From the NCBI RefSeq assembly GCF_016411825.1, contig NZ_JAEKMH010000004.1, positions 62,001 through 126,000 of the forward strand: a stretch of 64,000 nt of DNA, in the 5' to 3' direction. The position numbers and the translations under genes are program-made. The notes under the pieces were generated by a model that did no database searches, was not told where the DNA came from, and saw only the letters and a program-made list of their open reading frames with translations. The first letter of the stretch is position 1. The number at the start of each line of letters is the position of its first letter. The stretch comes from Devosia sediminis. GTDB taxonomy: Bacteria > Pseudomonadota > Alphaproteobacteria > Rhizobiales > Devosiaceae. Positions 33,387-42,328 of this stretch are shown here, one piece after another.

Positions 33387-34000
33387 CACGCGCGGAACAG
33401 TTCATCCGCGAGCGCATGGTCTTGCGGGCCATGCCCTTTCGGCCCGATATTTCCATCCATACGCCTACCCCACAGAGCGGCATCAATGCCTGGCTGGCCG
33501 GCGAAGGGCAGGACAACGAGCCGCCCTACTGGGCCTATGCCTGGGGCGGCGGCGCGGCTTTGGCACTTTACCTCCATGACCATCCCGAAGTGGTAGCGGG
33601 CAGGAGCGTGCTCGATTTCGGCGCCGGATCGGGCCTCGTGGGTATTGCAGCGATGAAGGCGGGCGCCCGCACCGTGCTTCCCCTAGAGCCCAATCCGATC
33701 GGTCAGGTGGCGCTGAAACTCAATGCCGAGGCCAATGGCGTGGCGCTCGACCTCTGGACAGCGCCGGGCCTGCCCCAGGTCAATGTCGTGCTGGCGGGCG
33801 ATGTCTTCTACAGCGCCGACGTGGTGGCTCAGACCCTGCCTCTGCTGACCCAACTGGCCGGGCGCGGTGCAAAGGTGCTGGTGGGCGATCCATTCCGACG
33901 CGACCTGCCGGTCGATCGGCTGGAGCTCATCGCCGAATATGACGTGCCGGACATGGGCGGGCCCGCGCCGGTGCGCTCAGGGGTGTTTGCCCTGCGCTAG
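33344..34000 (+). CDS. SAM-dependent methyltransferase of the ETFB-lysine/Nnt1 type
   Basis: A methyltransferase of up to 218 residues. The family start RAEQFIRERMVLRAMPFRPDI (split RAEQFIRERM and VLRAMPFRPDI) is followed by PYWAYAWGGGAALALYL, motif I VLDFGAGSGLVGIAAMKAGA (split VLDFGAGSGL, VGIAAMKAGA), and VVLAGDVFYSADVV. This matches the group of protein-lysine methyltransferases that includes the ETF-beta enzyme; the substrate here is unknown. The start is uncertain: ATG 33344, ATG 33356 or GTG 33368 (with GGTGGA nearby) all fit. It overlaps the YbaK gene. Confidence 0.82.
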   Translation: MRQQMGGCVPIARIARAEQFIRERMVLRAMPFRPDISIHTPTPQSGINAWLAGEGQDNEPPYWAYAWGGGAALALYLHDHPEVVAGRSVLDFGAGSGLVGIAAMKAGARTVLPLEPNPIGQVALKLNAEANGVALDLWTAPGLPQVNVVLAGDVFYSADVVAQTLPLLTQLAGRGAKVLVGDPFRRDLPVDRLELIAEYDVPDMGGPAPVRSGVFALR

Positions 34001-34132
34001 CGGCATATCGGAAATGCCCGAAAATCCTTGCCCCTCTGGGCGGGGCAGCCTATATCCCTCCCCGAAGCGAGGACGGCCTCCCCCAGTTTGGGTCAGCGAT
34101 CGGGACGGCCCGGAATTCGATAGGAGAATTCC

Positions 34133-34561
34133 ATGCGCACCACTGCTGACCGTATCCGCCACGCCATTTCCTTTGAAGTGATCGGCATTCTGATCGCGAC
34201 GCCACTGGCGGCCTTCGCCTTCCACATGCATGCCGGCGACAGCGCCGTCATCGTCGTGGGCAGCGCCACCGTCGCCATGCTCTGGAACTATGTCTACAAT
34301 CTCGGCTTCGACAAGGCGATGAACCGTTTTGCCGGCACGACACTGAAGACCGCGCCCCTGCGCGTGCTGCATGCCGTGCTGTTCGAGATCGGCCTCCTGC
34401 TCATGCTGATGCCGCTGATCGCGCTCTATCTCGGGATCACGCTGTGGCAGGCCTTTGTCATGGACCTGGCCTTTGCGCTTTTCTACATGGGCTATGCGCT
34501 GGTCTTTAACTGGGCCTATGACCGCATCTTCCCGCTGCCGGAATGGCAACAAAATGCCTGA
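34133..34561 (+). CDS. PACE-family efflux transporter
   Basis: A 142-residue protein made of two 'bacterial transmembrane pair' halves, four helices in all: about residues 12-33, 39-57, 76-99 and 108-130. It belongs to the PACE (AceI-type) efflux family. The Glu in ISFEVIGIL is residue 15, matching the proton-coupling Glu15 of AceI, and the second half repeats the pattern as LFEIGLLL. NYVYNLGFDKAM and NWAYDRIFPLPEW are the paired end motifs. The substrate is unknown; AceI exports chlorhexidine, and other members export diamines or biocides. Confidence 0.86.
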   Translation: MRTTADRIRHAISFEVIGILIATPLAAFAFHMHAGDSAVIVVGSATVAMLWNYVYNLGFDKAMNRFAGTTLKTAPLRVLHAVLFEIGLLLMLMPLIALYLGITLWQAFVMDLAFALFYMGYALVFNWAYDRIFPLPEWQQNA

Positions 34562-34603
34562 ATGCGGGTCTAGGGCGAGTGGATCAACAGCCAAGGACTA
34601 ACC

Positions 34604-34900
34604 ATGCTGAAGCCACTTGCCCTGATCGCCCTGACCCTTGCCGGAATTGGCGGCGCCGCTGCCGCCTCCGGCGATGCCTGGGAAGAATTCGCCGCCGAGG
34701 TCGAGGAAGCTTGCCTTGCGGCAACGGCGGATTATTTCACCGATGCCAGCGTCGTGGTCGACCCCTTCGGCAGCGAGAGCTTTGGCCTCGCCATTGTCTC
34801 GAGCGACACGGCGAGCATTGTCTGCGTCTTCGACAAGGAGACCAAGGCGGTGGAGATCGGCGGCGAACTGCCGGTAACCGTCACGGCGACCGAAGAATAA
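34604..34900 (+). CDS. Small secreted hypothetical protein
   Basis: A 98-residue protein with a signal peptide of about 21 residues ending in AAAAS. The mature part is acidic and has two Cys (EEACLA and SIVCVFD) that may pair. No family recognised. It is probably periplasmic. It follows the PACE gene by 42 bp on the same strand and may share its transcript. Confidence 0.6.
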   Translation: MLKPLALIALTLAGIGGAAAASGDAWEEFAAEVEEACLAATADYFTDASVVVDPFGSESFGLAIVSSDTASIVCVFDKETKAVEIGGELPVTVTATEE

Positions 34901-34918
34901 GCCGCACCGGACCCGGCG

Positions 34919-35008
34919 TCAGCCCAGATGCCCGGTCCATTTGAGGACGCCCAGCACGATGATCAGCGCGGCCAGCCAGAACAGGCGCCGCGTATTGCGC
35001 TCGTTCAT
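34919..35008 (-). CDS. Possible 29-residue single-helix membrane peptide
   Basis: The reading frame starts at the ATG that shares a base with the ispG stop (TAATG). It encodes a basic N-terminus (NERNTRR) followed by one hydrophobic helix (LFWLAALIIVLGVL) and a short tail. The tight coupling to ispG and the clear topology favour a real gene, but the length is so short that chance cannot be excluded. Confidence 0.35.
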   Translation of the reverse strand: MNERNTRRLFWLAALIIVLGVLKWTGHLG

Positions 35009-36249
35009 TATTCCGCCGCGTTCTGCCGGCCGGTGCCGAACTTGCGCTCGATATAATCTGCCACCATGACCTTGAACTGGTCGGCGACGTCCGCGCCGCG
35101 CAGCGTCGCGACCTTTTCGCCATCGACAAAGACCGGTGCCGCGGGCGTTTCGCCTGTGCCGGGAAGCGAAATGCCGATATTGGCGTGCTTGCTCTCGCCC
35201 GGCCCATTGACGATGCAGCCCATGACAGCCACCGACAGCGTCTCGACGCCCGGATAGCGCTCGCGCCATTCCGGCATCGAGGTGTTGAGATGGTCCTGGA
35301 TATCCTTGGCCAATGTCTGGAACGTGGTCGAGGTGGTGCGCCCGCAACCGGGGCAGGCTGCGACCACGGGCAGGAACTGGCGGAAACCCATGGTTTGCAG
35401 CAGTTCCTGCGCCACCTTCACTTCCGTGGTGCGATCGCCACCCGGCTCGGGGGTGAGGGAAATGCGGATCGTGTCGCCAATGCCCTGCTGCAGGAGTATG
35501 CCCAGGGCCGCCGACGAAGCGACGATGCCCTTGGATCCCATGCCCGCTTCGGTCAGCCCCAGATGCAGCGCGTAGTCGCAGCGGGCGGCGAGGTCCTGGT
35601 AGACGGCGATCAGGTGCTGGACGTCGGACACCTTGGTCGAAAGCAGGATCTGGTTGCGCCGCATGCCCAGTTCTTCGGCGCGCGCAGCCGAGAGCAAAGC
35701 CGACTGGATGATGGCCTCGCGCTGCACCGCCGCCGCAGAAATGGGCGTCGCGGAGGCGGCATTCTCGTCCATCAGGCGCGTCAGCAATTCCTCGTCGAGC
35801 GAGCCCCAGTTGACGCCGATGCGCACCGGCTTGTCGTAGCGGTTCGCGATCTCGATGAGGGTCGCGAACTGCGTGTCGCGCTTGGCCTTGAAGCCGACAT
35901 TGCCCGGATTGATGCGATATTTCGCCAGGGCTTCGGCGCAGGCCGGATGATCCGTCAGCAGTTTGTGGCCGATGTAATGAAAGTCGCCCACCAGCGGCAC
36001 GTCATAGCCCATGAAGGCGAGGCGGTCGCGGATGATGGGGACAGCGGCGGCGCTCTCGTCTCGATCGACGGTGATGCGCACGATTTCCGAGCCGGCGCGC
36101 GCCAGTTGCATGACCTGCTTGACGGTCGCGTCGATGTCGGCCGTGTCGGTATTGGTCATGGACTGGACGACCACGGGGGCGCCGCCGCCGACCATGACGC
36201 CACCGACATTGACACCTACCGATTGCCTGCGGGCTGCCGGACCGGCCAT
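35008..36249 (-). CDS. ispG: 4-hydroxy-3-methylbut-2-en-1-yl diphosphate synthase
   Basis: A 413-residue 4Fe-4S enzyme of the MEP isoprenoid pathway, converting methylerythritol cyclodiphosphate to HMBPP. The iron-sulfur Cys ligands are in CPGCGRTT (about residues 296-303) and [10 protein letters not shown] (about 341-350). The N-terminal TIM-barrel part shows [11 protein letters not shown] near residue 28 and [12 protein letters not shown]. Together with ispA 3 kb away it supports quinone and undecaprenol synthesis. It is divergent from the GH43 gene. Confidence 0.95.
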   Translation of the reverse strand: MAGPAARRQSVGVNVGGVMVGGGAPVVVQSMTNTDTADIDATVKQVMQLARAGSEIVRITVDRDESAAAVPIIRDRLAFMGYDVPLVGDFHYIGHKLLTDHPACAEALAKYRINPGNVGFKAKRDTQFATLIEIANRYDKPVRIGVNWGSLDEELLTRLMDENAASATPISAAAVQREAIIQSALLSAARAEELGMRRNQILLSTKVSDVQHLIAVYQDLAARCDYALHLGLTEAGMGSKGIVASSAALGILLQQGIGDTIRISLTPEPGGDRTTEVKVAQELLQTMGFRQFLPVVAACPGCGRTTSTTFQTLAKDIQDHLNTSMPEWRERYPGVETLSVAVMGCIVNGPGESKHANIGISLPGTGETPAAPVFVDGEKVATLRGADVADQFKVMVADYIERKFGTGRQNAAE

Positions 36250-36294
36250 AGTTCACCTCGTGTTTGCGCCACAGATAAGCCGCCAAGGCGAGCG

Positions 36295-36314
36295 ACGCAA
36301 TGTTACGCTTGCGT
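36295..36314. promoter_or_regulatory. Inverted repeat upstream of the GH43 gene
   Basis: ACGCAA-N8-TTGCGT in the 82-bp divergent spacer, 17 bp before the GH43 ATG. This could be an operator or a hairpin in the leader. Confidence 0.35.
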
Positions 36315-36331
36315 GATCGGGAGAGGAACCC

Positions 36332-37303
36332 ATGCGACTAGCCGCCACTGCCCTTGCCATGGCCCTTGCCTTGCCCGCCATGGCCCAGCCGTTGACGGGC
36401 AATATCGCCATTCACGACCCATCCATAGCGGTGCTGGATGACGGTTTCGTCTCCTTCGCCACCGGGGTCGAGCGCGCCGGCGATGGCGGACAGATCCGCA
36501 CCAAGACCTCGCCCGACGGCTTGGACTGGCAGGAAAGTGGTCCCCTGCCCGGCGGCATGCCGGAATGGGTCAGTGAGGAGCTCGGCCTCACCCCGCCCAA
36601 TCTCTGGGCGCCGTCGGTGTTCGAGAAGGATGGGGTGCATTACCTCTACTATTCGGCCTCGAGTTTTGGCCGCAATGACAGCGCCATCGGGCTGATGACC
36701 AATGATGCGCTCGATGCGACCGATCCCACCGCAGGCTGGGAAGACCAGGGCATGGTCATCCGCTCGCATGCGGGCGACGACTACAATGCCATCGACCCGG
36801 CGCGCATCGATACCGGGGGCAAGGCGTGGCTGGCCTTCGGCTCCTTCTGGGACGGCATCCGCATGGTGGAGCTCGATCCCGCCACCGGCATGGCGCTGCC
36901 CGATACGGAGCTGATCGCGCTGGCGTCGCGCGGCGGCGGGGCCATCGAGGCGCCTTCGATCCTCCAGCATGACGGCAAGTTCTATCTCTTTGTGTCCTTC
37001 GACCGCTGCTGCAACGGCATTGCCTCGTCCTACCGCATCATGGTGGGGCGTGCCGATGCGGTGGAGGGGCCCTATCTCGACCGCGACGGAAAACCACTGC
37101 TTGAAGGCGGCAGCACCGAGCTGCTCAAGGCCGATGGCCGCATGCGGGGGCCCGGCGGGCAGGAAGTGTTCATGCGGGACGGTCAACCCTGGCTCGCATG
37201 GCACTGGTATGACCGCGACCAGAACGGCATGCCGAAACTGGCGCTGAGCGCGATCGAATTTGATGACGAGGGATGGCCGGTGATTGAGGGGCCTGCGTTT
37301 TAG
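36332..37303 (+). CDS. Secreted GH43-family arabinanase/arabinofuranosidase
   Basis: A 323-residue exported glycoside hydrolase with a signal peptide of about 18 residues (AMAQ cleavage). The five-bladed propeller family GH43 is indicated by the catalytic acids in IAIHDPSIAVL (base Asp, about residue 29), YNAIDPARI (pKa-modulating Asp) and GAIEAPSIL (acid Glu). LWAPSVFEKDGVHYLYYSAS and FDRCCNGIASSYRIMVGRA match endo-1,5-alpha-L-arabinanases. It likely degrades plant arabinan. It has no sugar-transport or regulator neighbour, so it appears solitary. Confidence 0.88.
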   Translation: MRLAATALAMALALPAMAQPLTGNIAIHDPSIAVLDDGFVSFATGVERAGDGGQIRTKTSPDGLDWQESGPLPGGMPEWVSEELGLTPPNLWAPSVFEKDGVHYLYYSASSFGRNDSAIGLMTNDALDATDPTAGWEDQGMVIRSHAGDDYNAIDPARIDTGGKAWLAFGSFWDGIRMVELDPATGMALPDTELIALASRGGGAIEAPSILQHDGKFYLFVSFDRCCNGIASSYRIMVGRADAVEGPYLDRDGKPLLEGGSTELLKADGRMRGPGGQEVFMRDGQPWLAWHWYDRDQNGMPKLALSAIEFDDEGWPVIEGPAF

Positions 37304-37409
37304 AACCCCACCCTTGGTCCCTCCCCACAAGGGGGAGGGAGACGATGAACACCAGCGACTATGCCTGCGCCTCCCTCCCCTTGATGGGGAGGGAATGAGG
37401 GTGGGGTGA
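37304..37409. repeat. Intergenic repeat family A, inverted doublet (opposite topology)
   Basis: CCCCACCC, then the hairpin CCTCCCC-acaa-GGGGGAGG, a spacer beginning GACGATGAACACC, then CCTCCCC-ttga-TGGGGAGG and GGGTGGGG. Here the GGGTGGGG arms are outside and the hairpins inside, the reverse of the DUF559 arrangement. Confidence 0.8.
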
Positions 37410-37469
37410 TGCAAAACTTGTGATCGCCCCTGCCCTTGTATCGCCACCTCCGCGGGCCATCTATCACAC

Positions 37470-37769
37470 ATGATCAAGATGCTCCTCCCCCGCCTCATCC
37501 TGTTCCGCAAGGAAGTCGTGCAGCTCTGGAACGCATTCCGGTCGCCGCACACCCCGCTCTATCTCAAGGCGGCGACGCTGTTTGCCGCTTTCTACCTGGT
37601 CAACCCGATCGACATCCTGCCCGACTTCATCCCGTTCCTGGGCTGGGTCGACGACATCGTCCTCGTGCCGATGATGGTGAGCTGGATCGTTTCCCGCCTG
37701 CCGGTGCCGGCCCACGCCTATGCCGGCCGCTACGGCAAGACGGTCGACGGCACGGCCCGCCGCAAGTGA
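37470..37769 (+). CDS. DUF1232 (YkvA-type) membrane protein
   Basis: A 99-residue small membrane protein of the YkvA/DUF1232 family. The signature LVNPIDILPDFIPFLGWVDD (about residues 44-63) is intact, followed by a hydrophobic helix VLVPMMVSWIV. Function is unknown. A hairpin at 37778-37800 just after the stop may terminate the transcript. Confidence 0.87.
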   Translation: MIKMLLPRLILFRKEVVQLWNAFRSPHTPLYLKAATLFAAFYLVNPIDILPDFIPFLGWVDDIVLVPMMVSWIVSRLPVPAHAYAGRYGKTVDGTARRK

Positions 37770-37777
37770 GCCCAGGG

Positions 37778-37800
37778 CGGGGCAATTTGACATTGCCCCG
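37778..37800 (+). terminator. Hairpin after the DUF1232 gene
   Basis: CGGGGCAAT-ttgac-ATTGCCCCG, a perfect 9-bp stem 8 bp after the stop. The following T-run is short, so termination efficiency is uncertain. Confidence 0.55.
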
Positions 37801-37994
37801 CTTATGGCCATGATGGTGACCATGAACGCCCTTCCCCTGCCCACCTGCCGGTTTTTGACGCGCCTCAGCCAGGCAGGCTGATCGCCTGGTGTTGCCACCT
37901 GCCCGAGGGCAAGCGCGACACCAGGAGTGCTGAACACTTTTCCCAAATGTTCCGACATGCCCGCTCCAAGCGCCCTGCGCCTGGAGGCCTCCGC

Positions 37995-38225
37995 ATGTCT
38001 TCCGAGGCGATCAGAATGACCTTCAAATATTCCGTCACCCTGCCCATCAGCGGCGGCAACAAGCTGCGCCGTTTCCAGGATTGGGCCAGCGACCATCTGC
38101 CCGAGCTGAGCTACAGCCTGCCGCACCAGACCCCGATCAAGACCGAGACCATGACCGTCCGCCTGCGTTCGGTGGAAGACCGGGCGCGCCTGCTCGAGGC
38201 CATGGCGGCAACGCCATTGTCCTGA
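37995..38225 (+). CDS. Hypothetical protein, first gene of a three-gene unit
   Basis: A 76-residue protein with no family I recognise. The central part MTFKYSVTLPI suggests a short beta strand, followed by a helix-rich end (VEDRARLLEAMAA). ATG 37995 is chosen because GGAGG at 37983-37987 lies 7 nt upstream; an earlier ATG at 37947 lacks it. Its stop at 38225 is 10 bp before the Cys-rich small gene, and the transcript then runs into the GreA-like gene. Confidence 0.6.
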   Translation: MSSEAIRMTFKYSVTLPISGGNKLRRFQDWASDHLPELSYSLPHQTPIKTETMTVRLRSVEDRARLLEAMAATPLS

Positions 38226-38235
38226 GGAGGGCGTG

Positions 38236-38400
38236 ATGCAGATTTTACGCTGTTGCCGCTCCTGTACCGGTCCGCGGCCGCGGGCAGCGCGCCGATGCCC
38301 ATGGTGCCACCGTCCCTATGGCGGGCCGCCTGCTCACCCCGAGCATCTCTTCGCCAGCTTCGACCGCAAACCGCCATCGGTAGAGGGAGATCGGTCATGA
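38236..38400 (+). CDS. Small Cys-rich (zinc-ribbon-like) protein, 54 residues
   Basis: A 54-residue reading frame with RCCRSC near residue 5 and RCPWCHRPYGG near 20, two CxxC-type pairs plus a His that could bind zinc. The tail is basic/proline-rich. GAGGAGG lies 5 nt before ATG 38236. The stop overlaps the ATG of the GreA-like gene (ATGA), which is strong evidence that it is translated in an operon. No family is recognised. It could be a small zinc-binding partner of the downstream RNA-polymerase-associated protein; that role is inference. Confidence 0.58.
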   Translation: MQILRCCRSCTGPRPRAARRCPWCHRPYGGPPAHPEHLFASFDRKPPSVEGDRS

Positions 38401-38852
38401 CCACCATTTCGCTGGCCGATTGGTCCCGCTCGCCCGAGATCATGATCGGCGCGAAGGAGCACAAGCGCCTGACCATCGCCGCCCTCACCGAGATCGGTGA
38501 CCGGGGCGACAGCACGGATTTCCTGCTGCACGAGCTGGATCGGGCGCGCATCGTGGACGACAGCCTCCTGCCGCCCGATCGCATCCGGGTGGGCAGCATT
38601 GTCCGCTTCAAGCCCATTCCGGGCAAGGAACAGACGATCAAGCTGGTCATGCCCGGAGACGAGAACCTGCCGGGCAATTACCGGCTTTCAGCCACCTCGC
38701 TCACTGGCGCGGCGCTGCTGGGCCTCCGGCCGGGTGACCTGATGAGCTGGCTCTCGCCCGACGGGGTGACGCATCGCATCAAGGTGCTCAAGGTCGCCAA
38801 CACCGCCACGGCGCCTGATGGCGGAGACGATCCCGGCCCCAGCGCCGCATAA
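38397..38852 (+). CDS. GreA/GreB-Rnk-type protein (nucleoside diphosphate kinase regulator family)
   Basis: A 151-residue protein whose C-terminal half (about residues 60-135) is the GreA/GreB FKBP-like domain: VGSIVRFKPIPGKEQTIKLVMPGDENLPGNYRLS (split VGSIVRFKPIPGKEQTIKL, VMPGDENLPGNYRLS) and LTGAALLGLRPGDLMSW. The N-terminal half is too short for the long GreA coiled coil, so it resembles Rnk, which binds RNA polymerase without cleavage activity. ATG 38397 overlaps the preceding stop. A strong bidirectional terminator separates it from convergent pyc. Confidence 0.82.
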   Translation: MTTISLADWSRSPEIMIGAKEHKRLTIAALTEIGDRGDSTDFLLHELDRARIVDDSLLPPDRIRVGSIVRFKPIPGKEQTIKLVMPGDENLPGNYRLSATSLTGAALLGLRPGDLMSWLSPDGVTHRIKVLKVANTATAPDGGDDPGPSAA

Positions 38853-38854
38853 GG

Positions 38855-38882
38855 AAAGGCCCGGATCGCTCCGGGCCTTTTT
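38855..38882. terminator. Bidirectional rho-independent terminator
   Basis: AAAGGCCCGGA-TCGC-TCCGGGCCTTT with T-runs on both strands, between convergent GreA-like and pyc genes; the pyc stop lies at its edge. Confidence 0.9.
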
Positions 38883-38883
38883 A

Positions 38884-41800
38884 CTATTCCAGCCGGACCA
38901 GTAGGTCCTTGGCGTCGATCTGGTCGCCGGGCTTGATCAGCAACTCGGCCACCACGCCATCGACCTCGGCATGGATAGCGGTTTCCATCTTCATGGCTTC
39001 GATCGAGCACAGGACGTCGCCGGCCTGGACCTTCTGGCCTTCCTTGACCGCAAGGGTCGAGATGACGCCCGGCATCGGCGCGCCGACCTGCTTGGGATCG
39101 CCGGCCTGGGCCTTGGCGCGAACCTTGACCTCGCCGGCCTTCAGCCGGTCCGGCACGGTGATGGTGCGCGGCTGGCCGTTGAGATCGAAGAAGACGCGGA
39201 CCTCGCCCTTTTCATTGGTTTCGGCGCGGCCCTGATAGGTCACGACCAGGGTCTTGCCCTTTTCGATATCGACCAGCAACTCGTCGCCTTCCTCGAGCCC
39301 GTAGAAGTAGACCGGCGTCGGCAGCACTTCGGTCGGGCCATAGCGGTCCTGGGTTTTTTCGAAATCCGAATAGACCTTTGGATACATGAGGTAGGAGGCG
39401 AGCCTGAAATCATCGACGTCGATGCCGACCTCTTCGGCCACCTTCTTGCGCTCGGCTTCGAGATCGATCGGCTTGAGGTAGGAGCCCGGGCGTTCGGTCA
39501 GCGCGGTCCGCCCTTTGAGGACCTTCTTCTGGAGGTCAGCAGGAAATCCTCCGGGCGGCTGGCCCAGATCTCCGGCAAAGAAGCCGACCACGGAGTCGGG
39601 GAAGGCGATGTCCTTGTCCGGGTTCTCGACATCGGCGCGCGAAATACCGGCCGAGACCATGGCCAGCGCCATGTCGCCCACCACCTTGGAGGAGGGCGTG
39701 ACCTTGACGATATCGCCGAACATCTGGTTGACGTCAGCATAGGTCTGGGCGACCTCGTGCCAGCGGGTTTCAAGGCCCAGCGAACGCGCCTGTTCCTTGA
39801 GATTGGTGAACTGGCCGCCCGGCATTTCGTGGAGATAAACCTCCGAAGCGCCGCCCTTGAGATCGCTCTCGAAGGCGCGGTACTGGGTGCGCACGGCTTC
39901 CCAATAGAACGAAATCTGGCGGATCGCCTTGGCGTCGAGTTCCGGATCGCGCTCGCCATCGGCCAAAGCCGCGACCAGCGAACCCAGGGTCGGCTGCGAG
40001 GTGGTGCCCGAGAGCGCGTCCATGGCCGCGTCGACGGCATCGACGCCGGCATCGACGGCGGCAAGAACGGTGGCTGCGGCAGCGCCCGACGTGTCGTGGG
40101 TATGAAGGTGGATCGGCAGGCCGATTTCCTCCTTCAGCGTGGCGATCAGCTTCTTGGCCGCAGCGGGTTTGAGGAGCCCGGCCATGTCCTTGAGACCGAG
40201 GACGTGGGAACCGGCGGCTTCCAGTTCCTTTGCGAGGGCCACATAGTATTTGAGGTCATACTTGGCCCGGTCGGGGGCCAGCATGTCGCCTGTATAGCAG
40301 ATGACGCCTTCGGCGACCTTGCCCTCTTCGATGACGGCATCGAGCGAGACGCGCATGTTCTCGACCCAGTTGAGGCAGTCGAAGACACGGAAGATGTCGA
40401 CGCCACCCTTGGCGGCCTGCTTGACGAAGAATTTGACGACATTGTCCGGGTAATTGGTGTAGCCGACGCCGTTCGAGCCGCGCAGCAGCATCTGCGTGAG
40501 AATGTTCGGCGCACCGGCGCGGACCTTTGCGAGGCGCTCCCACGGATCCTCGTTGAGGAAGCGCATGGACACGTCAAAGGTCGCCCCGCCCCAGCATTCG
40601 AGGCTGAAGAGGTTCGGCAGGCCGCGCGAATAGGCCTGGGCGATGCGGGTGATGTCGAATGAGCGCATGCGCGTCGCCAGCAGCGACTGGTGCGCATCGC
40701 GCATGGTGGTGTCGGTGAAGAGAACGCGCTTCTGCGCCTTCATCCAGGCGGCCAGACCCTGCGGACCGTCGCGATCGAGGATCTGCCGGCTGCCTTCGAC
40801 GACCGCCAGCGGCGGAAAATCCGGCACGAAGGGCGCGGCGGCATCGGCCGGCGGCCGCGGCCGGTCGCGCACTTCCGGATGCCCGTTGACGGTAACGTCG
40901 GCGATATAGCTCAGGAGCTTGGTCGCCCGGTCCTTGCGCGGCTTGAAGTTGAAGAGATCAGGCGTCGTATCGATGAAGCGCGTCGTGTAGCGGTTCTCGA
41001 GGAAATCGGGATGCGTGATGATGTTTTCGAGGAAGGCCAGGTTGGTCGCGACGCCGCGAATACGGAATTCACGCAGGGCGCGATGCATGCGGGCAATGGC
41101 CTCGTCGGCCGATGGCGCCCAGCAGGTGACCTTTTCGAGCAGCGGATCGTAGTAGCGGGTGATGATGGCGCCGGCATAGGCCGTGCCGCCATCGAGGCGC
41201 ACGCCGAAGCCGGTGGCACCGCGATAGGCGGTGATGCGGCCATAGTCGGGGATGAAGTTCTGTTCCGGGTCTTCGGTGGTGACACGGCACTGGATGGCAT
41301 TGCCGTTGAGGCGGATGTTCTCCTGGAGCGGCACCCCCGATTCCGGCGTACCGATGACGGCGCCGTCGAGCAGGTGGATCTGCGCCTTGACGATGTCGAT
41401 GCCGGTCACTTCCTCGGTGACGGTGTGCTCGACCTGGATGCGCGGGTTCACTTCGATGAAGTAGAACTTGTCGGTATCGGCATCCATGAGGAATTCGACC
41501 GTTCCGGCGCCGCGATAATTGGCGGCCTTGCCGAGGCGCACGGCCGCATCGGTCAGCTCCTTGCGGACGGCGTCGGAGAGATAAGGCGCGGGGGCGCGCT
41601 CGACGACCTTCTGGTTGCGGCGCTGCACCGAGCAATCGCGCTCATAGAGGTGGACCAGGTTGCCATGGTCATCGCCGATGAGCTGCACTTCCACGTGGCG
41701 GGCGCGCTCGACCAGCTTTTCGAGATACATCTCGTCCTTGCCGAAGGCGGCCTTGGCCTCGCGCTTGCCTTCGGAGACTTCCGAGACCAGGGTCGATTCA

Positions 41801-42324
41801 TCCATGATGCGGCGCATGCCGCGGCCGCCGCCGCCCCAGGAGGCCTTGAGCATCAGCGGATAGCCGATCTCGGCGGCCATGCGCCTGACTTTGTTCATGT
41901 CATCGGGGAGCGCATCGGTAGCGGGCACCACCGGTACGTTGGAGGCAATGGCCATGTTGCGGGCGGCAACCTTATTGCCGAGATCGCGCATGGTCTGGGC
42001 CCGCGGCCCGATGAAGATGATGCCGGCATCCTCGCAGGCATCGACGAATTCCGGGCTTTCCGAAAGGAGGCCATAGCCGGGATGGATGGCATCGGCGCCG
42101 GAAATCCGCGCGATGCGGATATATTCGTCGATCTGGAGGTAGGCCTCGACCGGGCCCTTGCCCTTGCCGATGAGATAGGCCTCGTCGGCCTTGAACCGGT
42201 GCAGCGCCAGCTTGTCTTCCTCGGCATAGGCCGCCACGGTCTTGAGACCGAGTTCATTGGCGGCGCGGAAGACGCGGATGGCGATTTCGCTTCTGTTAGC
42301 GACGAGGATTTTCTTGATGGGCAT
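38884..42324 (-). CDS. pyc: Pyruvate carboxylase
   Basis: A 1146-residue anaplerotic enzyme that carboxylates pyruvate to oxaloacetate. The biotin carboxylase domain covers about residues 1-450 (MLKASWGGGGRGMR ATP-grasp loop, EVNPRIQVEHTVTEE). The carboxyltransferase domain covers about 530-900 (DTTMRDAHQS, RVFDCLNWVENM, HLHTHDTSG). The C-terminal biotin carrier ends with EAMKMETAI, with biotin Lys at about 1112. Full length. Its leader RNA is strongly structured (42329-42408), which suggests regulated expression. The DUF442 gene lies upstream on the same strand. Confidence 0.96.
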   Translation of the reverse strand: MPIKKILVANRSEIAIRVFRAANELGLKTVAAYAEEDKLALHRFKADEAYLIGKGKGPVEAYLQIDEYIRIARISGADAIHPGYGLLSESPEFVDACEDAGIIFIGPRAQTMRDLGNKVAARNMAIASNVPVVPATDALPDDMNKVRRMAAEIGYPLMLKASWGGGGRGMRRIMDESTLVSEVSEGKREAKAAFGKDEMYLEKLVERARHVEVQLIGDDHGNLVHLYERDCSVQRRNQKVVERAPAPYLSDAVRKELTDAAVRLGKAANYRGAGTVEFLMDADTDKFYFIEVNPRIQVEHTVTEEVTGIDIVKAQIHLLDGAVIGTPESGVPLQENIRLNGNAIQCRVTTEDPEQNFIPDYGRITAYRGATGFGVRLDGGTAYAGAIITRYYDPLLEKVTCWAPSADEAIARMHRALREFRIRGVATNLAFLENIITHPDFLENRYTTRFIDTTPDLFNFKPRKDRATKLLSYIADVTVNGHPEVRDRPRPPADAAAPFVPDFPPLAVVEGSRQILDRDGPQGLAAWMKAQKRVLFTDTTMRDAHQSLLATRMRSFDITRIAQAYSRGLPNLFSLECWGGATFDVSMRFLNEDPWERLAKVRAGAPNILTQMLLRGSNGVGYTNYPDNVVKFFVKQAAKGGVDIFRVFDCLNWVENMRVSLDAVIEEGKVAEGVICYTGDMLAPDRAKYDLKYYVALAKELEAAGSHVLGLKDMAGLLKPAAAKKLIATLKEEIGLPIHLHTHDTSGAAAATVLAAVDAGVDAVDAAMDALSGTTSQPTLGSLVAALADGERDPELDAKAIRQISFYWEAVRTQYRAFESDLKGGASEVYLHEMPGGQFTNLKEQARSLGLETRWHEVAQTYADVNQMFGDIVKVTPSSKVVGDMALAMVSAGISRADVENPDKDIAFPDSVVGFFAGDLGQPPGGFPADLQKKVLKGRTALTERPGSYLKPIDLEAERKKVAEEVGIDVDDFRLASYLMYPKVYSDFEKTQDRYGPTEVLPTPVYFYGLEEGDELLVDIEKGKTLVVTYQGRAETNEKGEVRVFFDLNGQPRTITVPDRLKAGEVKVRAKAQAGDPKQVGAPMPGVISTLAVKEGQKVQAGDVLCSIEAMKMETAIHAEVDGVVAELLIKPGDQIDAKDLLVRLE

Positions 42325-42328
42325 CGGT

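Noticed and set aside
38971..40662. 563-codon open frame opposite pyc
   Set aside because: Antisense shadow of pyruvate carboxylase; no family features.
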